A DNA stretch of 64,000 bases from Dipteris shenzhenensis (GCA_047967505.1 CM106538.1); one strand, 5' to 3'. Shown: positions 12,215 through 24,420, counted from the stretch's first letter. The notes: generated by a model not told the origin, from the letters alone. Program-made: numbers and translations.

Positions 12215-12700
12215 CATCCATGATAACATGAATGATTGGCCAAAGACTCCAGGTTTCATGAATATAAGAGTCCAACTGACAAACGTCATACCTGCTTGGG
12301 CTTGCAACTACTTGGAATCCTTGCTTGAATCCTTGAGACTACTAATGTCTTAATAGAATCCAAATTTTGTTTTTTTGGCCTTGTAACCCTCAAGATATTT
12401 TGATATTTCTTAAGTCACCCCATTGTGATTCAGGTCTTAGACTTGACATTTGTTTACTCCTACTCTTTTCCTTTGAACATGGGTCAAAACTTACTCTATT
12501 TCTATCCTATTGTTCATCTGCTCATGCAAGTTGAGCTATTGCATTGCCCTCTTTGGAATCTACAATTTTCCAAATTCTCTTGCCAATTATAGCTAGTTAT
12601 ATCATATAAACATAGCTTAGTAGCTTTGTGTGCTTGGGACGGCAATTGCATGAGAAGAGAGTCAGTGGAGGAGGATGAGGCTGAGGACATTCAAGGGTGG
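12215..12700. other. Gene-free stretch
   Basis: No coding frame, repeat or RNA gene was recognised. The stretch lies between the gag-like relic and the minisatellite. Confidence 0.5.
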
Positions 12701-12824
12701 CTCAAATGCAGTCTGGAAAGAGACAGGGGACTGAAGAAGATCTGGCAGAATTATGACAAAGTTTTTGTGTTTTTGCTAAGGCGATGACCCGAGGGATAGG
12801 GTGGCCTTTTATAGTTTTTGGTAA

Positions 12825-13395
12825 CCCTATGGCCATGGGGATGGTGTAAGAAGATGGGTCATGGGGATATGGCAATGGGTCGTTGGGATAGCAGCAATGG
12901 CTATGGGTCAGTGGGATAGGAACAATGGCGGCTGGTGGGATAGGAGCAATGGTGATGGTCGTGGGGATAGCAATAAGGCTATGGCTGTGGGGATAGGAGT
13001 AAGACAACGGTCGTGGGGATAGGAGTAAGGCGACAGCCATGGGGATAGTAGTAAGGTGACGGGTCGGTGGGATAAGAGCTATGGCGATGGCATAAGGCAA
13101 TGGGTCGACGAGGTAGGAGCTATGGCGATGGTCGTGGAGATGGCGTAAGGCAATGGGTTGATGGGATAGGAGCGATAGCGATGGCCGTGGGGATAGCAGT
13201 AAGGCGATGGCCATGGGGATAAGAGTAAGGCAACAGCTATGGGGATAGGAGTAAGGCGACAATCGTGGGGATAGCAGTAAGGCAACGGGTCAATGGGATA
13301 GGAGCTATGGCAACGGTTGTGCAAATGGCATAAGGCGACGAGTTGGGAGGATAGGAGCTATGACGACAGTCGTAAGGATAGGAGTTGTCAAAATT
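12825..13395 (+). repeat. Degenerate GGCRATGGYYRTGGGGATAG minisatellite
   Basis: About 570 bp are built from imperfect copies of a roughly 25-30 bp unit of the form GGCGATGGCCATGGGGATAG followed by -AGTAA or -AGCTAT. Variants such as GGGTCGATGGGATAGGAGC are interleaved, giving a two-level structure. The minus-strand Pro/Ser/Tyr-rich ORFs across it (repeating SYP and LLLSP) simply reflect the repeat and are not treated as genes. Recombination or polymerase slippage would readily change its length. Confidence 0.8.
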
Positions 13396-13397
13396 TG

Positions 13398-13520
13398 TGT
13401 GAGAGAGAGAGAGGGGAGGGAGAGAGAGGGGGGGTGGGGGAGGGGGAAAAAGGCAGAAGGGAAAAAGGTAAAAGGAAAAAAGAGGGGGTTGTTGATGTTG
13501 AGGGTGTTGCAAGAAGGAAA
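13398..13520 (+). repeat. Purine-only GA/G-rich tract
   Basis: A run of (GAGA), GGGAGGG and GGGGGTGGGGG followed by A/G-rich sequence, almost free of pyrimidines. It directly adjoins the minisatellite. Confidence 0.75.
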
Positions 13521-13652
13521 AAATGAGATGAACGGACTAGGTGATGCATAGACTCTTGAGGTCAGTGTGCAAGGATGCAAAACATGGAGAAAATGCATAA
13601 GAAATGTACTTCATCGCGCTAGCTCCAGGGTAGGTTCCAAGGGGCTTCTTCA

Positions 13653-14258
13653 TCATGCTGGGTTTGAAGGCTTCTTCGTCACACTGGGCTCCAGGGTAGG
13701 TTCTTGTGGGACTACATCCAGAGTTGACACAAGTTCTTGTGTTGCTACCTTCTGAACCCTAGCAAATTGGGACCGCATGTTTGGAGTCATCGAAACTTTC
13801 TGGACCCAAGTGGTGCGTTCACCTTGGTAGTAGCCTTGGGCATCCAAGAGCTTTGTCACAACCCAACACTTGTGAGGCCACTGTGCATGAAGTGGTGAAA
13901 TTGGCCCTTGTAGTTGAGGCGATTGGCAGTGTCGAGCTCTTCTCTTTGATGGGATTGCCCTTTTTGGTGCAGGACAAGAAGGGATCGGGAGACCCTTCCC
14001 CTGCTTCATTCTTCTAGGGCCGTTGACTTCTATTGAAGTGGCATTGTGCATAGAGAATGGCTTCGTGTACCTGTTGTTTGTTGCATTTCTGGGTGGGGCA
14101 CCTGGTGTTGGGTGTGGGCAGTAGGGGTGGAAGAGTAGTCTACAGCATGGCCTTGCTATCACTGAGATTAGAAATTCACACTGTCTTTGCGTGGACTTCC
14201 TTCTTAGGGTCAGAGCTGAGGGCGCTGGAGGCTGCTGGGGCCTTGCAATTGCCTTCAT
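13653..14258 (-). other. Unrecognised 201-aa minus-strand ORF
   Basis: An open frame rich in Pro, Arg and Ala with no family motif that I recognise. It sits downstream, in minus-strand sense, of the gypsy protease-like and integrase fragments, so it may be retroelement 3' sequence or a chance ORF. The 5' third has near-duplicated SPALEPTL-type segments corresponding to the nucleotide repeat GCTCCAGGGTAGGTTC at about 13624 and 13689. Confidence 0.2.
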
Positions 14259-14356
14259 TTAAAATTTCCTTGTCTTTTGTGGGTGGTGGTACTATGCGGG
14301 GGTAGAATGAACTTCACAAAGTGGAATTACTAAGCCATAGTAAGGGTTAGTGGTAC

Positions 14357-14590
14357 CTACAACGCTTCCCATACTTCGTAAGAGATGAAGTTATGGCTTG
14401 CTCCCAGATCCATGTGCACTAGGATGTGTAGGCTGAGGCCTTGTAATTGGACATTCAACCTAGCTGGACCTACCGTTAGTTCATGAGTCGGTCCTAGATG
14501 TTCGAATGTTGCCTTAAACAAGGCCATTTGCTTACATTGTCTGATTTTGGCATTACATGCCTTGGCTTCTTCAATGGCCTGGCATTTCAT
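14357..14590 (-). pseudogene. Gypsy protease-like fragment (DLGAS)
   Basis: The open 77-aa frame ends in LSLHILVHMDLGASHNFIS, which aligns with the gypsy retropepsin pattern V-L-I-D-S-G-A-S-H-N-F-I-S. The catalytic Asp is kept, but the next residue is Leu rather than Ser. It lies downstream of a gypsy integrase tail, so it comes from a different element than the protease at 15188-15490. Confidence 0.6.
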
Positions 14591-14756
14591 CCAGGCTACC
14601 TCGGCCTTGAGCTCCTTTTCCCTCTATGGATTGCTTGGAGGGTCTGAAGGGTGAGGGGGCTATAGTATCTTTAAAATTTGCTACTGTTAAGGTAGCCATC
14701 CATCTCCATTCCATCCAGGGTAGCTATTCCACATGCACCTTGCAGAGTAATCTCCA

Positions 14757-15083
14757 CTACTGGTAGGGACCCATGCCCCTATATTTAAGCTTACGTTTGG
14801 TGTTGCATATGCTAAAGAGGAGTGTGAGATGTCCTTCCTTGAGGTACTTATTTTTGAGGTTGGGGTCGAACCATTTTATATGCCATGCCATCTCCACTCG
14901 GAGGCAATAGGCTGCATGCAATCTCGTTTCATGTAGTAGTTCGAGATCGATTAAGTGCTCCACCAAGGCATTTTTAGTGAGCCTTTCTTTGACCATTATG
15001 CAAAGGCTGGGCACTACATATTCCATTGGCATAATTGCTTCCACCCCAAAGGCTAGGTTGAAGGGGGTGTAATTCATGGCCAC
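14757..15083 (-). pseudogene. Gypsy integrase C-terminal fragment
   Basis: The frame reads YTPFNLAFGVEAIMPMEYV, then LLHETRLHAAYCLRVEMA, KNKYLKEGHLTLLFS and KLKYRGMGPYQ. This is the linker and GPY/F end of a gypsy integrase: first the plant LAFG-EAV-P-E block, then the GPY motif. The catalytic core upstream is missing. Only about 100 bp separate it from a protease fragment, so reverse transcriptase, RNase H and most of integrase have been deleted. Confidence 0.8.
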
Positions 15084-15187
15084 TTTGTAAGACGTTTAGT
15101 AGGCCCATAATGCTGCGATGAGCTTGTGCTCCCAGTTGGTACAACTAGCTTCAACGGTGTAAGTTATAATCTTGCAGCATGTTTTTT

Positions 15188-15560
15188 TCAAGCTCTCAGC
15201 GAGGTTGTTTGCCTGGAATGGTATGGCATTGACTTCCTATGTATGATCATGACTTCATAAGTCAAGATTATTAGGGATTTGGTCATGTCAGTTGTGTCAA
15301 ATTCCATGGCAAATAGTTCTCTTGACAGTGGGTGGGCCTTGTATGTACACAAGTCCACTCGCACAATTTGCTCCTCATGTCGTAAATAGATTTTGTTTGT
15401 GTGCCAATCATATACAAGTCCAGACATTCGTGAGAAAGGCCTACCTAGGATGGCTTCATATCCGGGCTGCTGGGTAAAGTCCATGACCACAAAAAAAATG
15501 GGGTACGTGAAGCTGAATACCCTAATGTTAATACCCGTGAGGATCCGAGGGGTTCAGTAG
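15188..15560 (-). pseudogene. Gypsy protease C-terminal half
   Basis: The minus-strand frame gives FTYPIFFVVMDFTQQPGYEA, then ILGRPFSRMSGLVYDWHTN and KIYLRHEEQIVRVDL. The ILGRPF block is the conserved ILGRPW/F flap-to-C-terminus segment of plant gypsy retropepsins. Upstream sequence to about 15800 is degenerate. It joins the integrase tail at 15083 after an internal deletion. Confidence 0.7.
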
Positions 15561-15838
15561 TTTTGCCATCGGTTAGCTTCACTACCAGGTGGGTTTGCTA
15601 GAGGGAAGGTTTTCCCCACCTCTCCCAACATTCTTTGGTGCGCACACTCACACCCACTCACCCATCCAAGATGGTTTCAACCTTTTGGTTCTAGTAGGTT
15701 ATGGGGATAGCTACATTAGTAACATCATCTTTGAAGTATTGGCCTAAATTATTGATGGGGACCTAGGGTAGTTCCGGCTCTCCTCTTGCAGTTGATTGAC
15801 TTCGAGGCTAGTAGGACCTTGGGGCAGGAATTGCCCAT

Positions 15839-17500
15839 TCATCCAATTTGAGAAGTATTGCCAGAGGGTAGGGCTTCCTCGTAACAAGGATGCGATTGGC
15901 ATCTTAACCATGTGGAGAGGAAGGGCGCTAACCCAACACTATCGCATGGTTCCTGAGAGGTCTCCCTTCCTATTGATGGCAGATCATCAAAGCCATCTTC
16001 CTCCCTTAGGTTTTGTAGCACTGGGTCCTCTTGGAACATTCATTGCATCAAGTCTGGAGCCTCTGATTTACTAGAGCTGGATAGTTCCTCTTCCTCCACC
16101 CTCTCTGGCACCCTAAGTGCCTTTGCCCCTCTATGAGTGGTCAGGCGGTCCAAGTGGATGGTATTCACCAACCCCTTGTTAACCTTGAGCCTATGCTCAA
16201 ATTTCTCTTGGCATTCCCGTACTAGGTTTTGAGCGTCTATTAAATGTTTTTTCTCTAAGGCTGGGTGTGGATACGCTCCCTTATAAGAAGGCGGAGATGT
16301 GAGGCCTTGGGCCTGCAGTCCATGTGTTGGACCTAGTGATTGAGACCACGGTTTCCAAAACTGTCTATCCCATTGCATTTCGCATCTGGGTGCAGGGGCA
16401 TACTCGAGTCATCTTGGGAGAGGGCTCCATCCGAAGGTAGAGGAGGTGATGAGGGTGGCTGGTCTATGGGGGTTAGGCGCCTTGGGGTTTTGTGACATAG
16501 ATGTTTTGTCCTTCCTTGCCTATGACCCTTGCTTGCATCCTCATGATGACCTTCAAGGGTACTACCACTACTTGACCTTGTTCAATACTCAGCAAATTGA
16601 TGCTAGTACTCTTGGGCGGGGTGGCCGGAGTTGCTGGTCTTCTCAAGGGGCAATCCATGCTCCACTCTACACCTAGCACACAAGGGCGTGGGGCTTGTTG
16701 TGGGTGGAACCACCAGGGTAAGATCCCTACATGGGCAGTCCTTTAGAAAATGCAGCCCTTGGCATTTAAAGCATGATGCGAGAGGGCTCTCTAAGCCCTT
16801 ATACAGGCATTCATTTGCCCTATGTGGACCTTGGAAAGTATAGCATTGGATCGAGGGCCTTTGCACTAGGGAGTTCATGTCTCTTGCCCTCGTGGACATG
16901 GACGTTGTCTGAAACATTGGGACATGTTGATCCTCATGTAGGAGGTAGTGACTTATGATGCCACTTCCCTCCTCATAAGGGTAATATTTGAGGTGTCCAT
17001 GCTCAAGTTCCATCTCCTCCCAATCATTAGGTAGTTCCTTCACCAAAACTTGGTTAACTAAAGTCATATGAGGTAGGGAGGTTTTGACCCCAATATAGGT
17101 GGCAGAAGGGAGCATGTTGTGCCCTATATTGCCCTAGATTGGCTAGAGAGGTGCCTTATGCATTCATCGGGTTGGGAGGGGCCATTAGGGCTAATGGGGG
17201 TCTCGTTTGATAGATCGATTGGGGGAGTACCTTCAAAAATCGGCATTGGGAGGTGTCATGGTTTCCCCATCTATAGCAGTGTGCACAATAGAGGCCTTAC
17301 CTTGCCTTGAGGCAGGGGCACTCATTGGAGGGGTTATTGCCGTTGCATACCCTGCACCAAACATTGTCCCTCCTGGGAAATAAGTGGGGGTTACTCGATG
17401 TTTCCTTGGAGGTTCGTATAGTCCGTACGACTGTACGAAATCCGTACTTGGTCTCTGCACATCCGTACCCTGCCGTACCGTACCTGCTGTACTCATCCAT
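15839..17500 (-). pseudogene. Gypsy gag region with zinc knuckles
   Basis: A chain of minus-strand frames. 17500-17233 has CRVCNGNNPSNEC, a knuckle-like CX2CX4..C. 17115-16603 has CYTFQGPHRANEC (second Cys lost) and an intact CFKCQGLHFLKDC (CX2CX4HX4C). 16378-16043 is charged, and 16039-15839 continues the same frame after a single TGA at 16040-16042. Together with the gag core at 17653-18099 this looks like a gag-protease precursor running downward from about 18.1 kb, and possibly more than one element is mixed. The frames are broken many times. Confidence 0.6.
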
Positions 17501-17640
17501 ACCTTCTATACCTATAGACTCGAATACCGTGTGACTGTACGGCTGTACACTTCATCGTCGTACAGCCCCGTACGTTCCAACGTTGTCCGTACCACCGTAT
17601 GTGTGGCACAATACGAGGACTACCAGGTGCGGTAATTCCT
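17405..17640 (+). repeat. CGTAC/GTAC-rich block
   Basis: About 230 bp contain more than a dozen GTAC, CGTAC or CCGTAC words at irregular spacing, with much higher CpG content than the flanks. The block interrupts the minus-strand gag between its core (17653-18099) and its zinc-knuckle part. There is no fixed period, so it is not a simple tandem repeat. Confidence 0.65.
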
Positions 17641-17652
17641 ACGAAGGCAGCA

Positions 17653-18100
17653 CTACCTAGAGCACTCCGCTTCGCACTCTTTCTTGGTAGGCTCCATACT
17701 GGAAGACCTTACCGATTGTGATACCTCAGATGGAGTTGTAGTTTTGTCGTGGACAACCTTATCCATCATATTATCACTTAAACAGATGGCTACCTTGCTA
17801 CAGAGTTCGAAGGAAGTGGGATTCATAACCATTAAGTGGTCATGCAGCTTCGGGTTGGCCAATCCAATGAGGAAGCATAGTAACAATCATTCATCGCTTA
17901 TCGTCTCATGTGGTTTGTAGCAGTGAGACTTGAGGTGTTTGATCCTAGCAATGTAATCCCAAAGGGATTCCTTGTGATTCTGTTTCACCTCATAGAACTG
18001 ATTAATTAGGCTCCACTTATGACCACAGCGTCCTTGTTGCCTCTCTTGATGGCCACCTCTCTCCCATCCAATAGCCACCTCTATCCCATCCAGTAGCAAG
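17653..18100 (-). pseudogene. Gypsy gag core
   Basis: The minus-strand frame reads LINQFYEVKQNHKESLWDYI, then ARIKHLKSHCYKPHETISDE, a TGA (17887-17889), and straight on with LLLCFLIGLANPKLHDHLMV. This is the retrotransposon gag helical core (F-x-x-x-K-Q-x-x-E-S-L-x-D-Y followed by F-x-x-G-L). The stop occupies a position where gypsy gags usually have Arg, so CGA to TGA is likely. The gene is otherwise open for about 150 codons. Confidence 0.75.
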
Positions 18101-18109
18101 GCCTCCAGC

Positions 18110-19350
18110 TAGGACCCTATCAATGTCGAAGACTTCCCTGGGGACAATACAATACAGATTGGGCTCCACCCTGGAGCCCAAGGCACTCCAGCCACCCCCT
18201 CTACTCCCCAAGTCATGGCCACAACTTCTGTCCAACCCCACGAGACCACCTCTTGGATCATCGGATCTTCTTCATTACCATGGGATGGGCTCATGGAAGC
18301 CCTCTAGTTTTACTGCACACCACAATACCAAACACCGGGCGGCTACAACACCATGTCAATAGAGCAGCTCGCACAAGCCGATTATATGGAGCTCCAATTG
18401 TTGGATGCAATGGCCTAGCTCTCGACGAACAAGGATGTCCCCCCCCTCATTCCCACCCAAAGATATTCAATGGCGGCTCGATTTGTAGTCCTTTCAAGAC
18501 TTACCCGATAGTGCCCTCATGTAGCACTGGAAGGCTCAGTTGGAAGGCTCTTGCCTGCACCTCTAGGAGATTATGGAAGTTTGCCCCCTCACTCAGTTCA
18601 TTACCTAGTCCTTTAATGACTGGCGGCGAACCCATCCAAAGCACACACATGGCGGTTACTAGTTAGCCCCCGATGTGCCCGTTCCCCTCATCGACTCAGA
18701 CGCCAGCCTTCAACCCCATTGGTGCATCCCCTTTTTGAAGAAGGAGCAATTTTGGCGCTACTATCGCGGTGCACACCTCGAGGAGCAGATCCATCCCCTT
18801 TACATGCCCATGGAACGATGATGGAGGGCTTACTTTCAGGAGCTCCAACAAAAGGATCCAAATATTATTTACAACTTCCCAAAGTCAAATTTCCCAAGGA
18901 AATGACTCAGGAGGGATTTTGCTTTCGCCTGCAGTCATTTGATGACACCTACAACTCTGTTTCGGACCCCACGATGGTTGCAGTTATGCACTTCATTTGC
19001 CTCATCCTCTTGCTCCTCTATGATCGTCCTGCCCACAGTCAACCCATACACCACAATCTCCATAATCTCAACAACCAGATTGTCTTCAACCCTGACATCG
19101 GCCCCTATTAGTTCCAGGACCTATGCCTCTACCTTCGAGTCTGCAACCTCCATGGCCATCACATTCGCACGTTCGAGGACATGCATGCCACCCCCACTTC
19201 TAGAAGTTTCGATCTTATTTCACGTAGATCACCCCTAACAATCGGACCGCTACACAGTCCTCCAGATAGTCCTCTCCACTCACCTACTCTAGTGTGGCTG
19301 ATCCGAGGGTGGCTTAGCAAACAATAGGAATGGGGGCATGTTAACAGCCA
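18110..19350 (+). other. Unidentified region with plus-strand frames
   Basis: Frames at 18253-18666 (137 aa) and 18719-19111 (130 aa) are open, but I cannot assign them to a family. The second contains KYYLQLPKVKFPKEMTQEGF and SVSDPTMVAVMHFICLILL. The composition is Pro/His/Ser-rich. It may be old retroelement sequence. Confidence 0.2.
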
Positions 19351-19369
19351 CAACCATGGAGCACGGTGG

Positions 19370-19582
19370 CAGATCTGGCCCTATGGGTTTTGCGCCGCAA
19401 ATGGCTCAACATCAATTTGGCCCTATGGGGTTTGAACCACAAATGGCTCAACATCGATCTAGTCCTACGAGTTTTGAGCCTCAAATAGCATAGGACAAAG
19501 GTAGGCGCCGAGATCATCCAAATTGGCAAGGATAACACAAGAGCCATTTGGATCCTGTATATGGATAACACAAGAGCCATTT
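19370..19582 (+). repeat. Short tandem repeats, 43 bp x3 and 36 bp x2
   Basis: Three imperfect copies of a unit with GGCCCTATGGGTTTTG-, -CAAATGGCTCAACATC occupy 19377-19490. They are followed by two copies of GGATAACACAAGAGCCATTTG at about 19530 and 19563. Confidence 0.7.
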
Positions 19583-19706
19583 GTAGACAAGAGGAGGTTG
19601 AGAGAATGCCTTGGCGCCATATGGGCCCAAGTGGTTTGTAAAAAAAGAGAGACGAGAGAGAGTGGTATAAGGAAAAGGGTTAGCCCTCCCTTCAAAAGGT
19701 GACTTG

Positions 19707-19715
19707 TATAAAAGG
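19707..19715 (+). promoter_or_regulatory. TATA-like box, possible LTR promoter
   Basis: TATAAAAGG lies in a stretch that ends in pyrimidine-rich DNA (19850-19925) with no open frame after it, as in many LTRs. No second LTR copy was found, so this is tentative. Confidence 0.25.
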
Positions 19716-20639
19716 CCAAATGGTTGACTTTGGTCTACATTGTTGTATGCACAAGTTTGGAATACAAGCTCCCTCTTCTCTTCAAGAGTGTCTTTGGGTG
19801 TTCTCTTGTTTCCCTTGTAGTGCCTTTGTGTTTGCCACTCCATCCCCCTTCACTCCCTTCTTCCCTCCTCCTTCTCCCTTCTCTTCTCCCCTCTCTTCTC
19901 CCCTCTCGCCTTTCCCCTTTTCTCTCGTGGAAACACATTGCAACAATTCGGGAGTTGCTTGAGTGAAACTCGTGGAGGACTCATGCTTTGCATTGCTCTC
20001 ACAAGGAGTATCTTGGAGTGGAGGCTCCATCAACATTCCTTCAAGATCCCCACGACACGTGAGTCACCATTGAGACTACACAGTGGTGTTCATGTAGGGA
20101 AAAACATATTCGATCTCCCTTAATATGCATGTTCTGATAGCCCTAGTGGAGGATCACTCGATGGATTAGGCATGGGTGCTCAAAGAATGAGTACATACAG
20201 AAGTGCATAGGGTGGCGACAAGGGGGGCAAAAGGGCAATATGTGAACACAAAGATTGGCCAAGTCCTCTCTCTCCTATTTCCCATGTTGGAGGACACAGT
20301 GGCTCCATGATGTAACAACACAAAATTTTTGGCTTTGGTACCAGATGGTTCTCGGGTAGGAGGGGAAGAGGCACCTTTTGCGAGACGTGGGAAGCGGAAG
20401 CACAAGGATGAGGTGAGGGGTACTATTGTAGAGGAAACACCAACCAGACCTGCCCCTTGAACATCAGTGGTCTTTGTGGTGGACTCCTCGACTACTATTG
20501 TGTTTGTAGTGACCGATGACACCATGTTCTTTGGTCACAACAGCGACAACTACAAGGCCAAACAATCTCGTGAGTTTTGCAGTGATGGCTTTGGCTATTG
20601 TTGCCAGCACTTCTTGGTTTGGGTCTAGTTTGCGGCAGT

Positions 20640-20890
20640 GGTGGGAGAGAGTTCTTCAATCGATAGCCGCAAGAACAACATCGATGACATCTACTACTAT
20701 AGAGAGGGTTGTCTTTACAACTTAGGTGACTTGTTTCAATTCTTAACAATTGCAAGTCACAACGATGGTTACACCATGGAGTCCACCACAGTCTGCCCAG
20801 TGGGAGAGAGTTCTTTAATTGGTAGCCACAAGCATAGCATCGGTGATGTCTACAGTTGTAGAAAGGGTTGTCTTTACATTGCAGACTTGT
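20640..20890 (+). repeat. Diverged direct duplication, about 80 bp
   Basis: GGGAGAGAGTTCTTCAATCG...GAGGGTTGTCTTTAC at 20642-20717 recurs as GGGAGAGAGTTCTTTAATTG...AAGGGTTGTCTTTAC at 20811-20876, about 169 bp away. Neither copy is clearly coding. Confidence 0.65.
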
Positions 20891-23800
20891 GGTCTGAAGT
20901 AGCCAAACTATAGATGGAGAATGCTACAATGAGAATCCAAGTTAGTCGGATGCGGTAGATGGAGACTCCATCTCACAGTCTTGGAATCATGAGTGATGGG
21001 CTCGTGAGGGAGGCAGAGGCATCTATGGAGGCGACATGGCAGTTTCATGAAGATTATGCCCAAAGCATAAATATGGAGCTGCTGCACCCAAGGACATTGG
21101 ATAGAGCCTGGCACAATACCTGGTGAGGTTTCATGGAATGTGTTAGTCAACATGAATCATTTAGAAGTTCTCCTAGGTACTCTGCAAGGGAAAATGCAGT
21201 AGGAGTGGAACAACTAGATTTCATGCTAGCAACGTATTGTCATTCTGGAGATCTGCCAAAGTTTGCTCACAAGCCATCAAGAACTAGATGGGGTTGCAAG
21301 TGGTGGATTTGGTAGAGTTCTTGGCACGAATGCGAGCATGGGTTTGAGTGGCACTCTGGCGCTACGCACTGCAAGTTAGGTTGGCACAAACGGCTGTAGC
21401 GTGGACAACGCAAAAGGACGTACAATATTGGAGCGAGAAAACTAGGAGGGAAAATATAATGCTTTATTTATTGATTTTTCCTAGTCTGTCAATACTCAAT
21501 CGTCATGCATTCTTCAATCGCAGTGCAATCTCCAGAGGGTGTATTTTTTGCTAGAGTTACATGCACATTTGGCAATGCATATGCCACCTTGCCCACCCTA
21601 GTGGCGAGAAGCTGATCGGTTTTTGAGCAGACACTAATCCAAGTATCATACCCCTTTTGCTCCATTGGTAGACTCGCATGCCTTATTCCTGCAGGTGTAT
21701 CAGTGCTACTCGGCTATGGTAAGGGAACAAATTGATTTGAGTCTACCTTTTGGCACCATGATTGTGGAGCACATGGAAAGAGAGCAATGGCTTAAGCTGG
21801 GATATGTAGATTACACGTAGCCACACCTGATGTAGTGGCTAACATATATAGAGCAAACACGCTTGATAATCAGAAGACATGAGCAAGAGGTTGAAGAGAG
21901 TTGACAACGATGTCTGCTATGCACAGGAGATGATGCGAGTGCCAGCAAGTTCGGAGGTGCCAAATCAAGTCATGTAACGCAAGGTTCTTGATGCTCACTA
22001 GTTTGGATAGTGAGGCCAAAGGGATCAAGCATAAGACATCTGCTATTCAATCTTCTTCGAAAAACTAGTTGAGTCTGATGAATGGTTGCGAGTTTTTCTT
22101 CTTGCACAGGTTCTCTGTCGTGGCTTGACCCAAAATCACACATATGACTTATAATCAGGGGATAGTTGTCACATTGCGGATTCACATAGTCCATCGTGAG
22201 TGTCATGTGTTAAGGCACTAGTAGTCTCAGGGATCCGAGCAAGGATTCCAAGAAGTGCGAGTAGTTGCAACTGCTCAAGCAGGTATGATGGTTGCCAGCC
22301 AAACTCTTGTATTCATGCGACCTGGAGTGGTCATTCATTCATTCTATCACGGATGTTTACACGATAAAGATGGGCTTTCTTCTTGTGCTATCTATTTTGA
22401 GTCTATCTATTTCCATTTGCGCATGAGTGTATCTCTTGTTTATCCATTATGCATCTTTCTATGATTACCCATAATGTCTTTATCCCATATGTAGATGTGC
22501 TATAGTTTCTAGGACTAGATCCTACAACTTGCTTAGTTAGAAATGGTTTGGATGATGCTTGTGCTATTAATATTTCATAAGGGATATTTATAAGGAACTA
22601 AGGGCACTTTCCAATAGAGTAATGATCTCCTTCACGCAACTTCAAGGAGTTTAAGTAAGGCTTGAAATAGAATTCTAGGATTGAAAAAGTGACCTTTAAG
22701 TGGTATGGAATGTTATACAATATGCAAGCAAAGGAGAAAATGGGAATTGTTAGTGGATGCAAATGAGAATCTCTTAGGAAGTTATTTAATTGGTACATGT
22801 GTTGATACAACATTTCTTGAGAGGTTTTTTGTTATTGGGCAAGCGATTCTTATGGTTTGTATACATTTACAAATATCATTTGCACAATTAGAAGACATAA
22901 ATTTGTCATATACATAGCCTTGGATAATTCCAATCATATGTACTATAAGGTCCCTCCCTTGATTCCACAATACCGAACTTATTCTTATAATATTTTATCC
23001 ATACCACTGTGATTATCATATTGTTTGGATCGCATTAGTATGCCAATGTTATAGTACCAAAGAGCATATTCCACTTCTCTGTGTTATGTCCTTAGTTGCA
23101 CTTGAGGTGGAATATATCATCTTCAAGAAAGGTATAGGAAATATCATTGCAAACCTTAAATCTTTGATAGAAAAAGATTGTATTTCTTGATCAATGTTAC
23201 CTTGTTTCTTACCATAATTCAAAAGTAGGAATTTATCACAATATACAACAACTAATGCGTATGAAGTTGAAGGAATGAAATTCCTTTATTATTACAAAAA
23301 TCTAACAAATATCTTGAGGTTTTTCTTTCAAACCCTTATATAATGATGTGTCTCAAGATTTAGTTGCAATCTTGACTATTTTGTCTTAATACTAGTCCCT
23401 TTTTTTGTAATAGTTTATGTAGTGCACATAAACTTCCTTGAAGGAAATTCCCTTCATAATGCAAAAGCTCTTTCTAACTCTCTTGAAAAAGTGTTTTGGA
23501 AGTCTTGAAGCTAAACCTTTTGCCAGCCTTTTATGATCATAATATATGACATGGAGAATATCTTTTTGGATTTAAAGAAAATCTCTTCTTTCACCCTTAG
23601 GGCATCTCCAAAGTAGGGTGGCTGGGAATCAAAGGTTGACCTTTCTATGTTCTTTACATATTATTTTGATGATGTATAAGATTCAACATAGGAATGATCT
23701 ATATGATGCTTATACCTAATTTTTAATGGTGCCTATTTACATATGTATCCCGAGAGACTAGTGATAAATATCCACTTAACTCTCAAGAGTCACATTCAAT

Positions 23801-24415
23801 GCAAACAAGAGACATTACAAACCTATTAAAGTATTCCAAGTAAGTTCATGCCTAGCTTTTTGAAAGGATTTTGTCCCATCATGATCACTCATATATATAC
23901 TCTTTTATTAACCCAAGTAGTGCTTTGGTTCTACAATGATAAAATTTAGGAACAATTACATTTGAAAGGCAATTATTGATTACTTTATGCCCTTTTGCCA
24001 TGTCATTTCAATGCTACATTCTTATCCATTATTAGTGGTACTTTTATCTCCCAAAAGCAATTGAGCACTAAGTGGATTCAAGGAGTCAAAACAAGTCACC
24101 ACACATGATAAGTTTGGGGTATCCATTTTTATGTTCTTTATATGTTTAATATAAACAATGAATCCTCTTGAATAATTTGGATAAACCTTTGATATTCATA
24201 AGATGAGAAGTGTGGCATAGTCTATCACGGTATTAAGACCATAGTATGTCAAAAGATTTCATATTTTATGTGTTTAACTTTTGAATAAGAAAGCAAGATG
24301 GTTGTGCGCACTATGATAGTAGTGTGTTGTCTTGTAGTCCAATCATTTGTATCATGTCACATGTGTGGTGTTGCAAGGGAGCACACATGCAATAAGATCT
24401 CTTACAAGAGAGTTA
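20890..24415. other. Long stretch without recognised gene
   Basis: Short ORFs on both strands have no recognisable motifs. Composition shifts from about balanced to AT-rich past 22.5 kb. No RNA gene, LTR pair or hairpin of note was seen by eye. Confidence 0.5.
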
Positions 24416-24420
24416 TGATT

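Noticed and set aside
12702-13598. Several overlapping Pro/Ser/Tyr-rich minus-strand ORFs, up to 186 aa
   Set aside because: They follow the minisatellite and purine tract; the frames overlap each other and no family motif is present.
20166-20525. 119-aa minus-strand ORF
   Set aside because: No motif; the opposite strand is equally open in parts, so coding cannot be supported.
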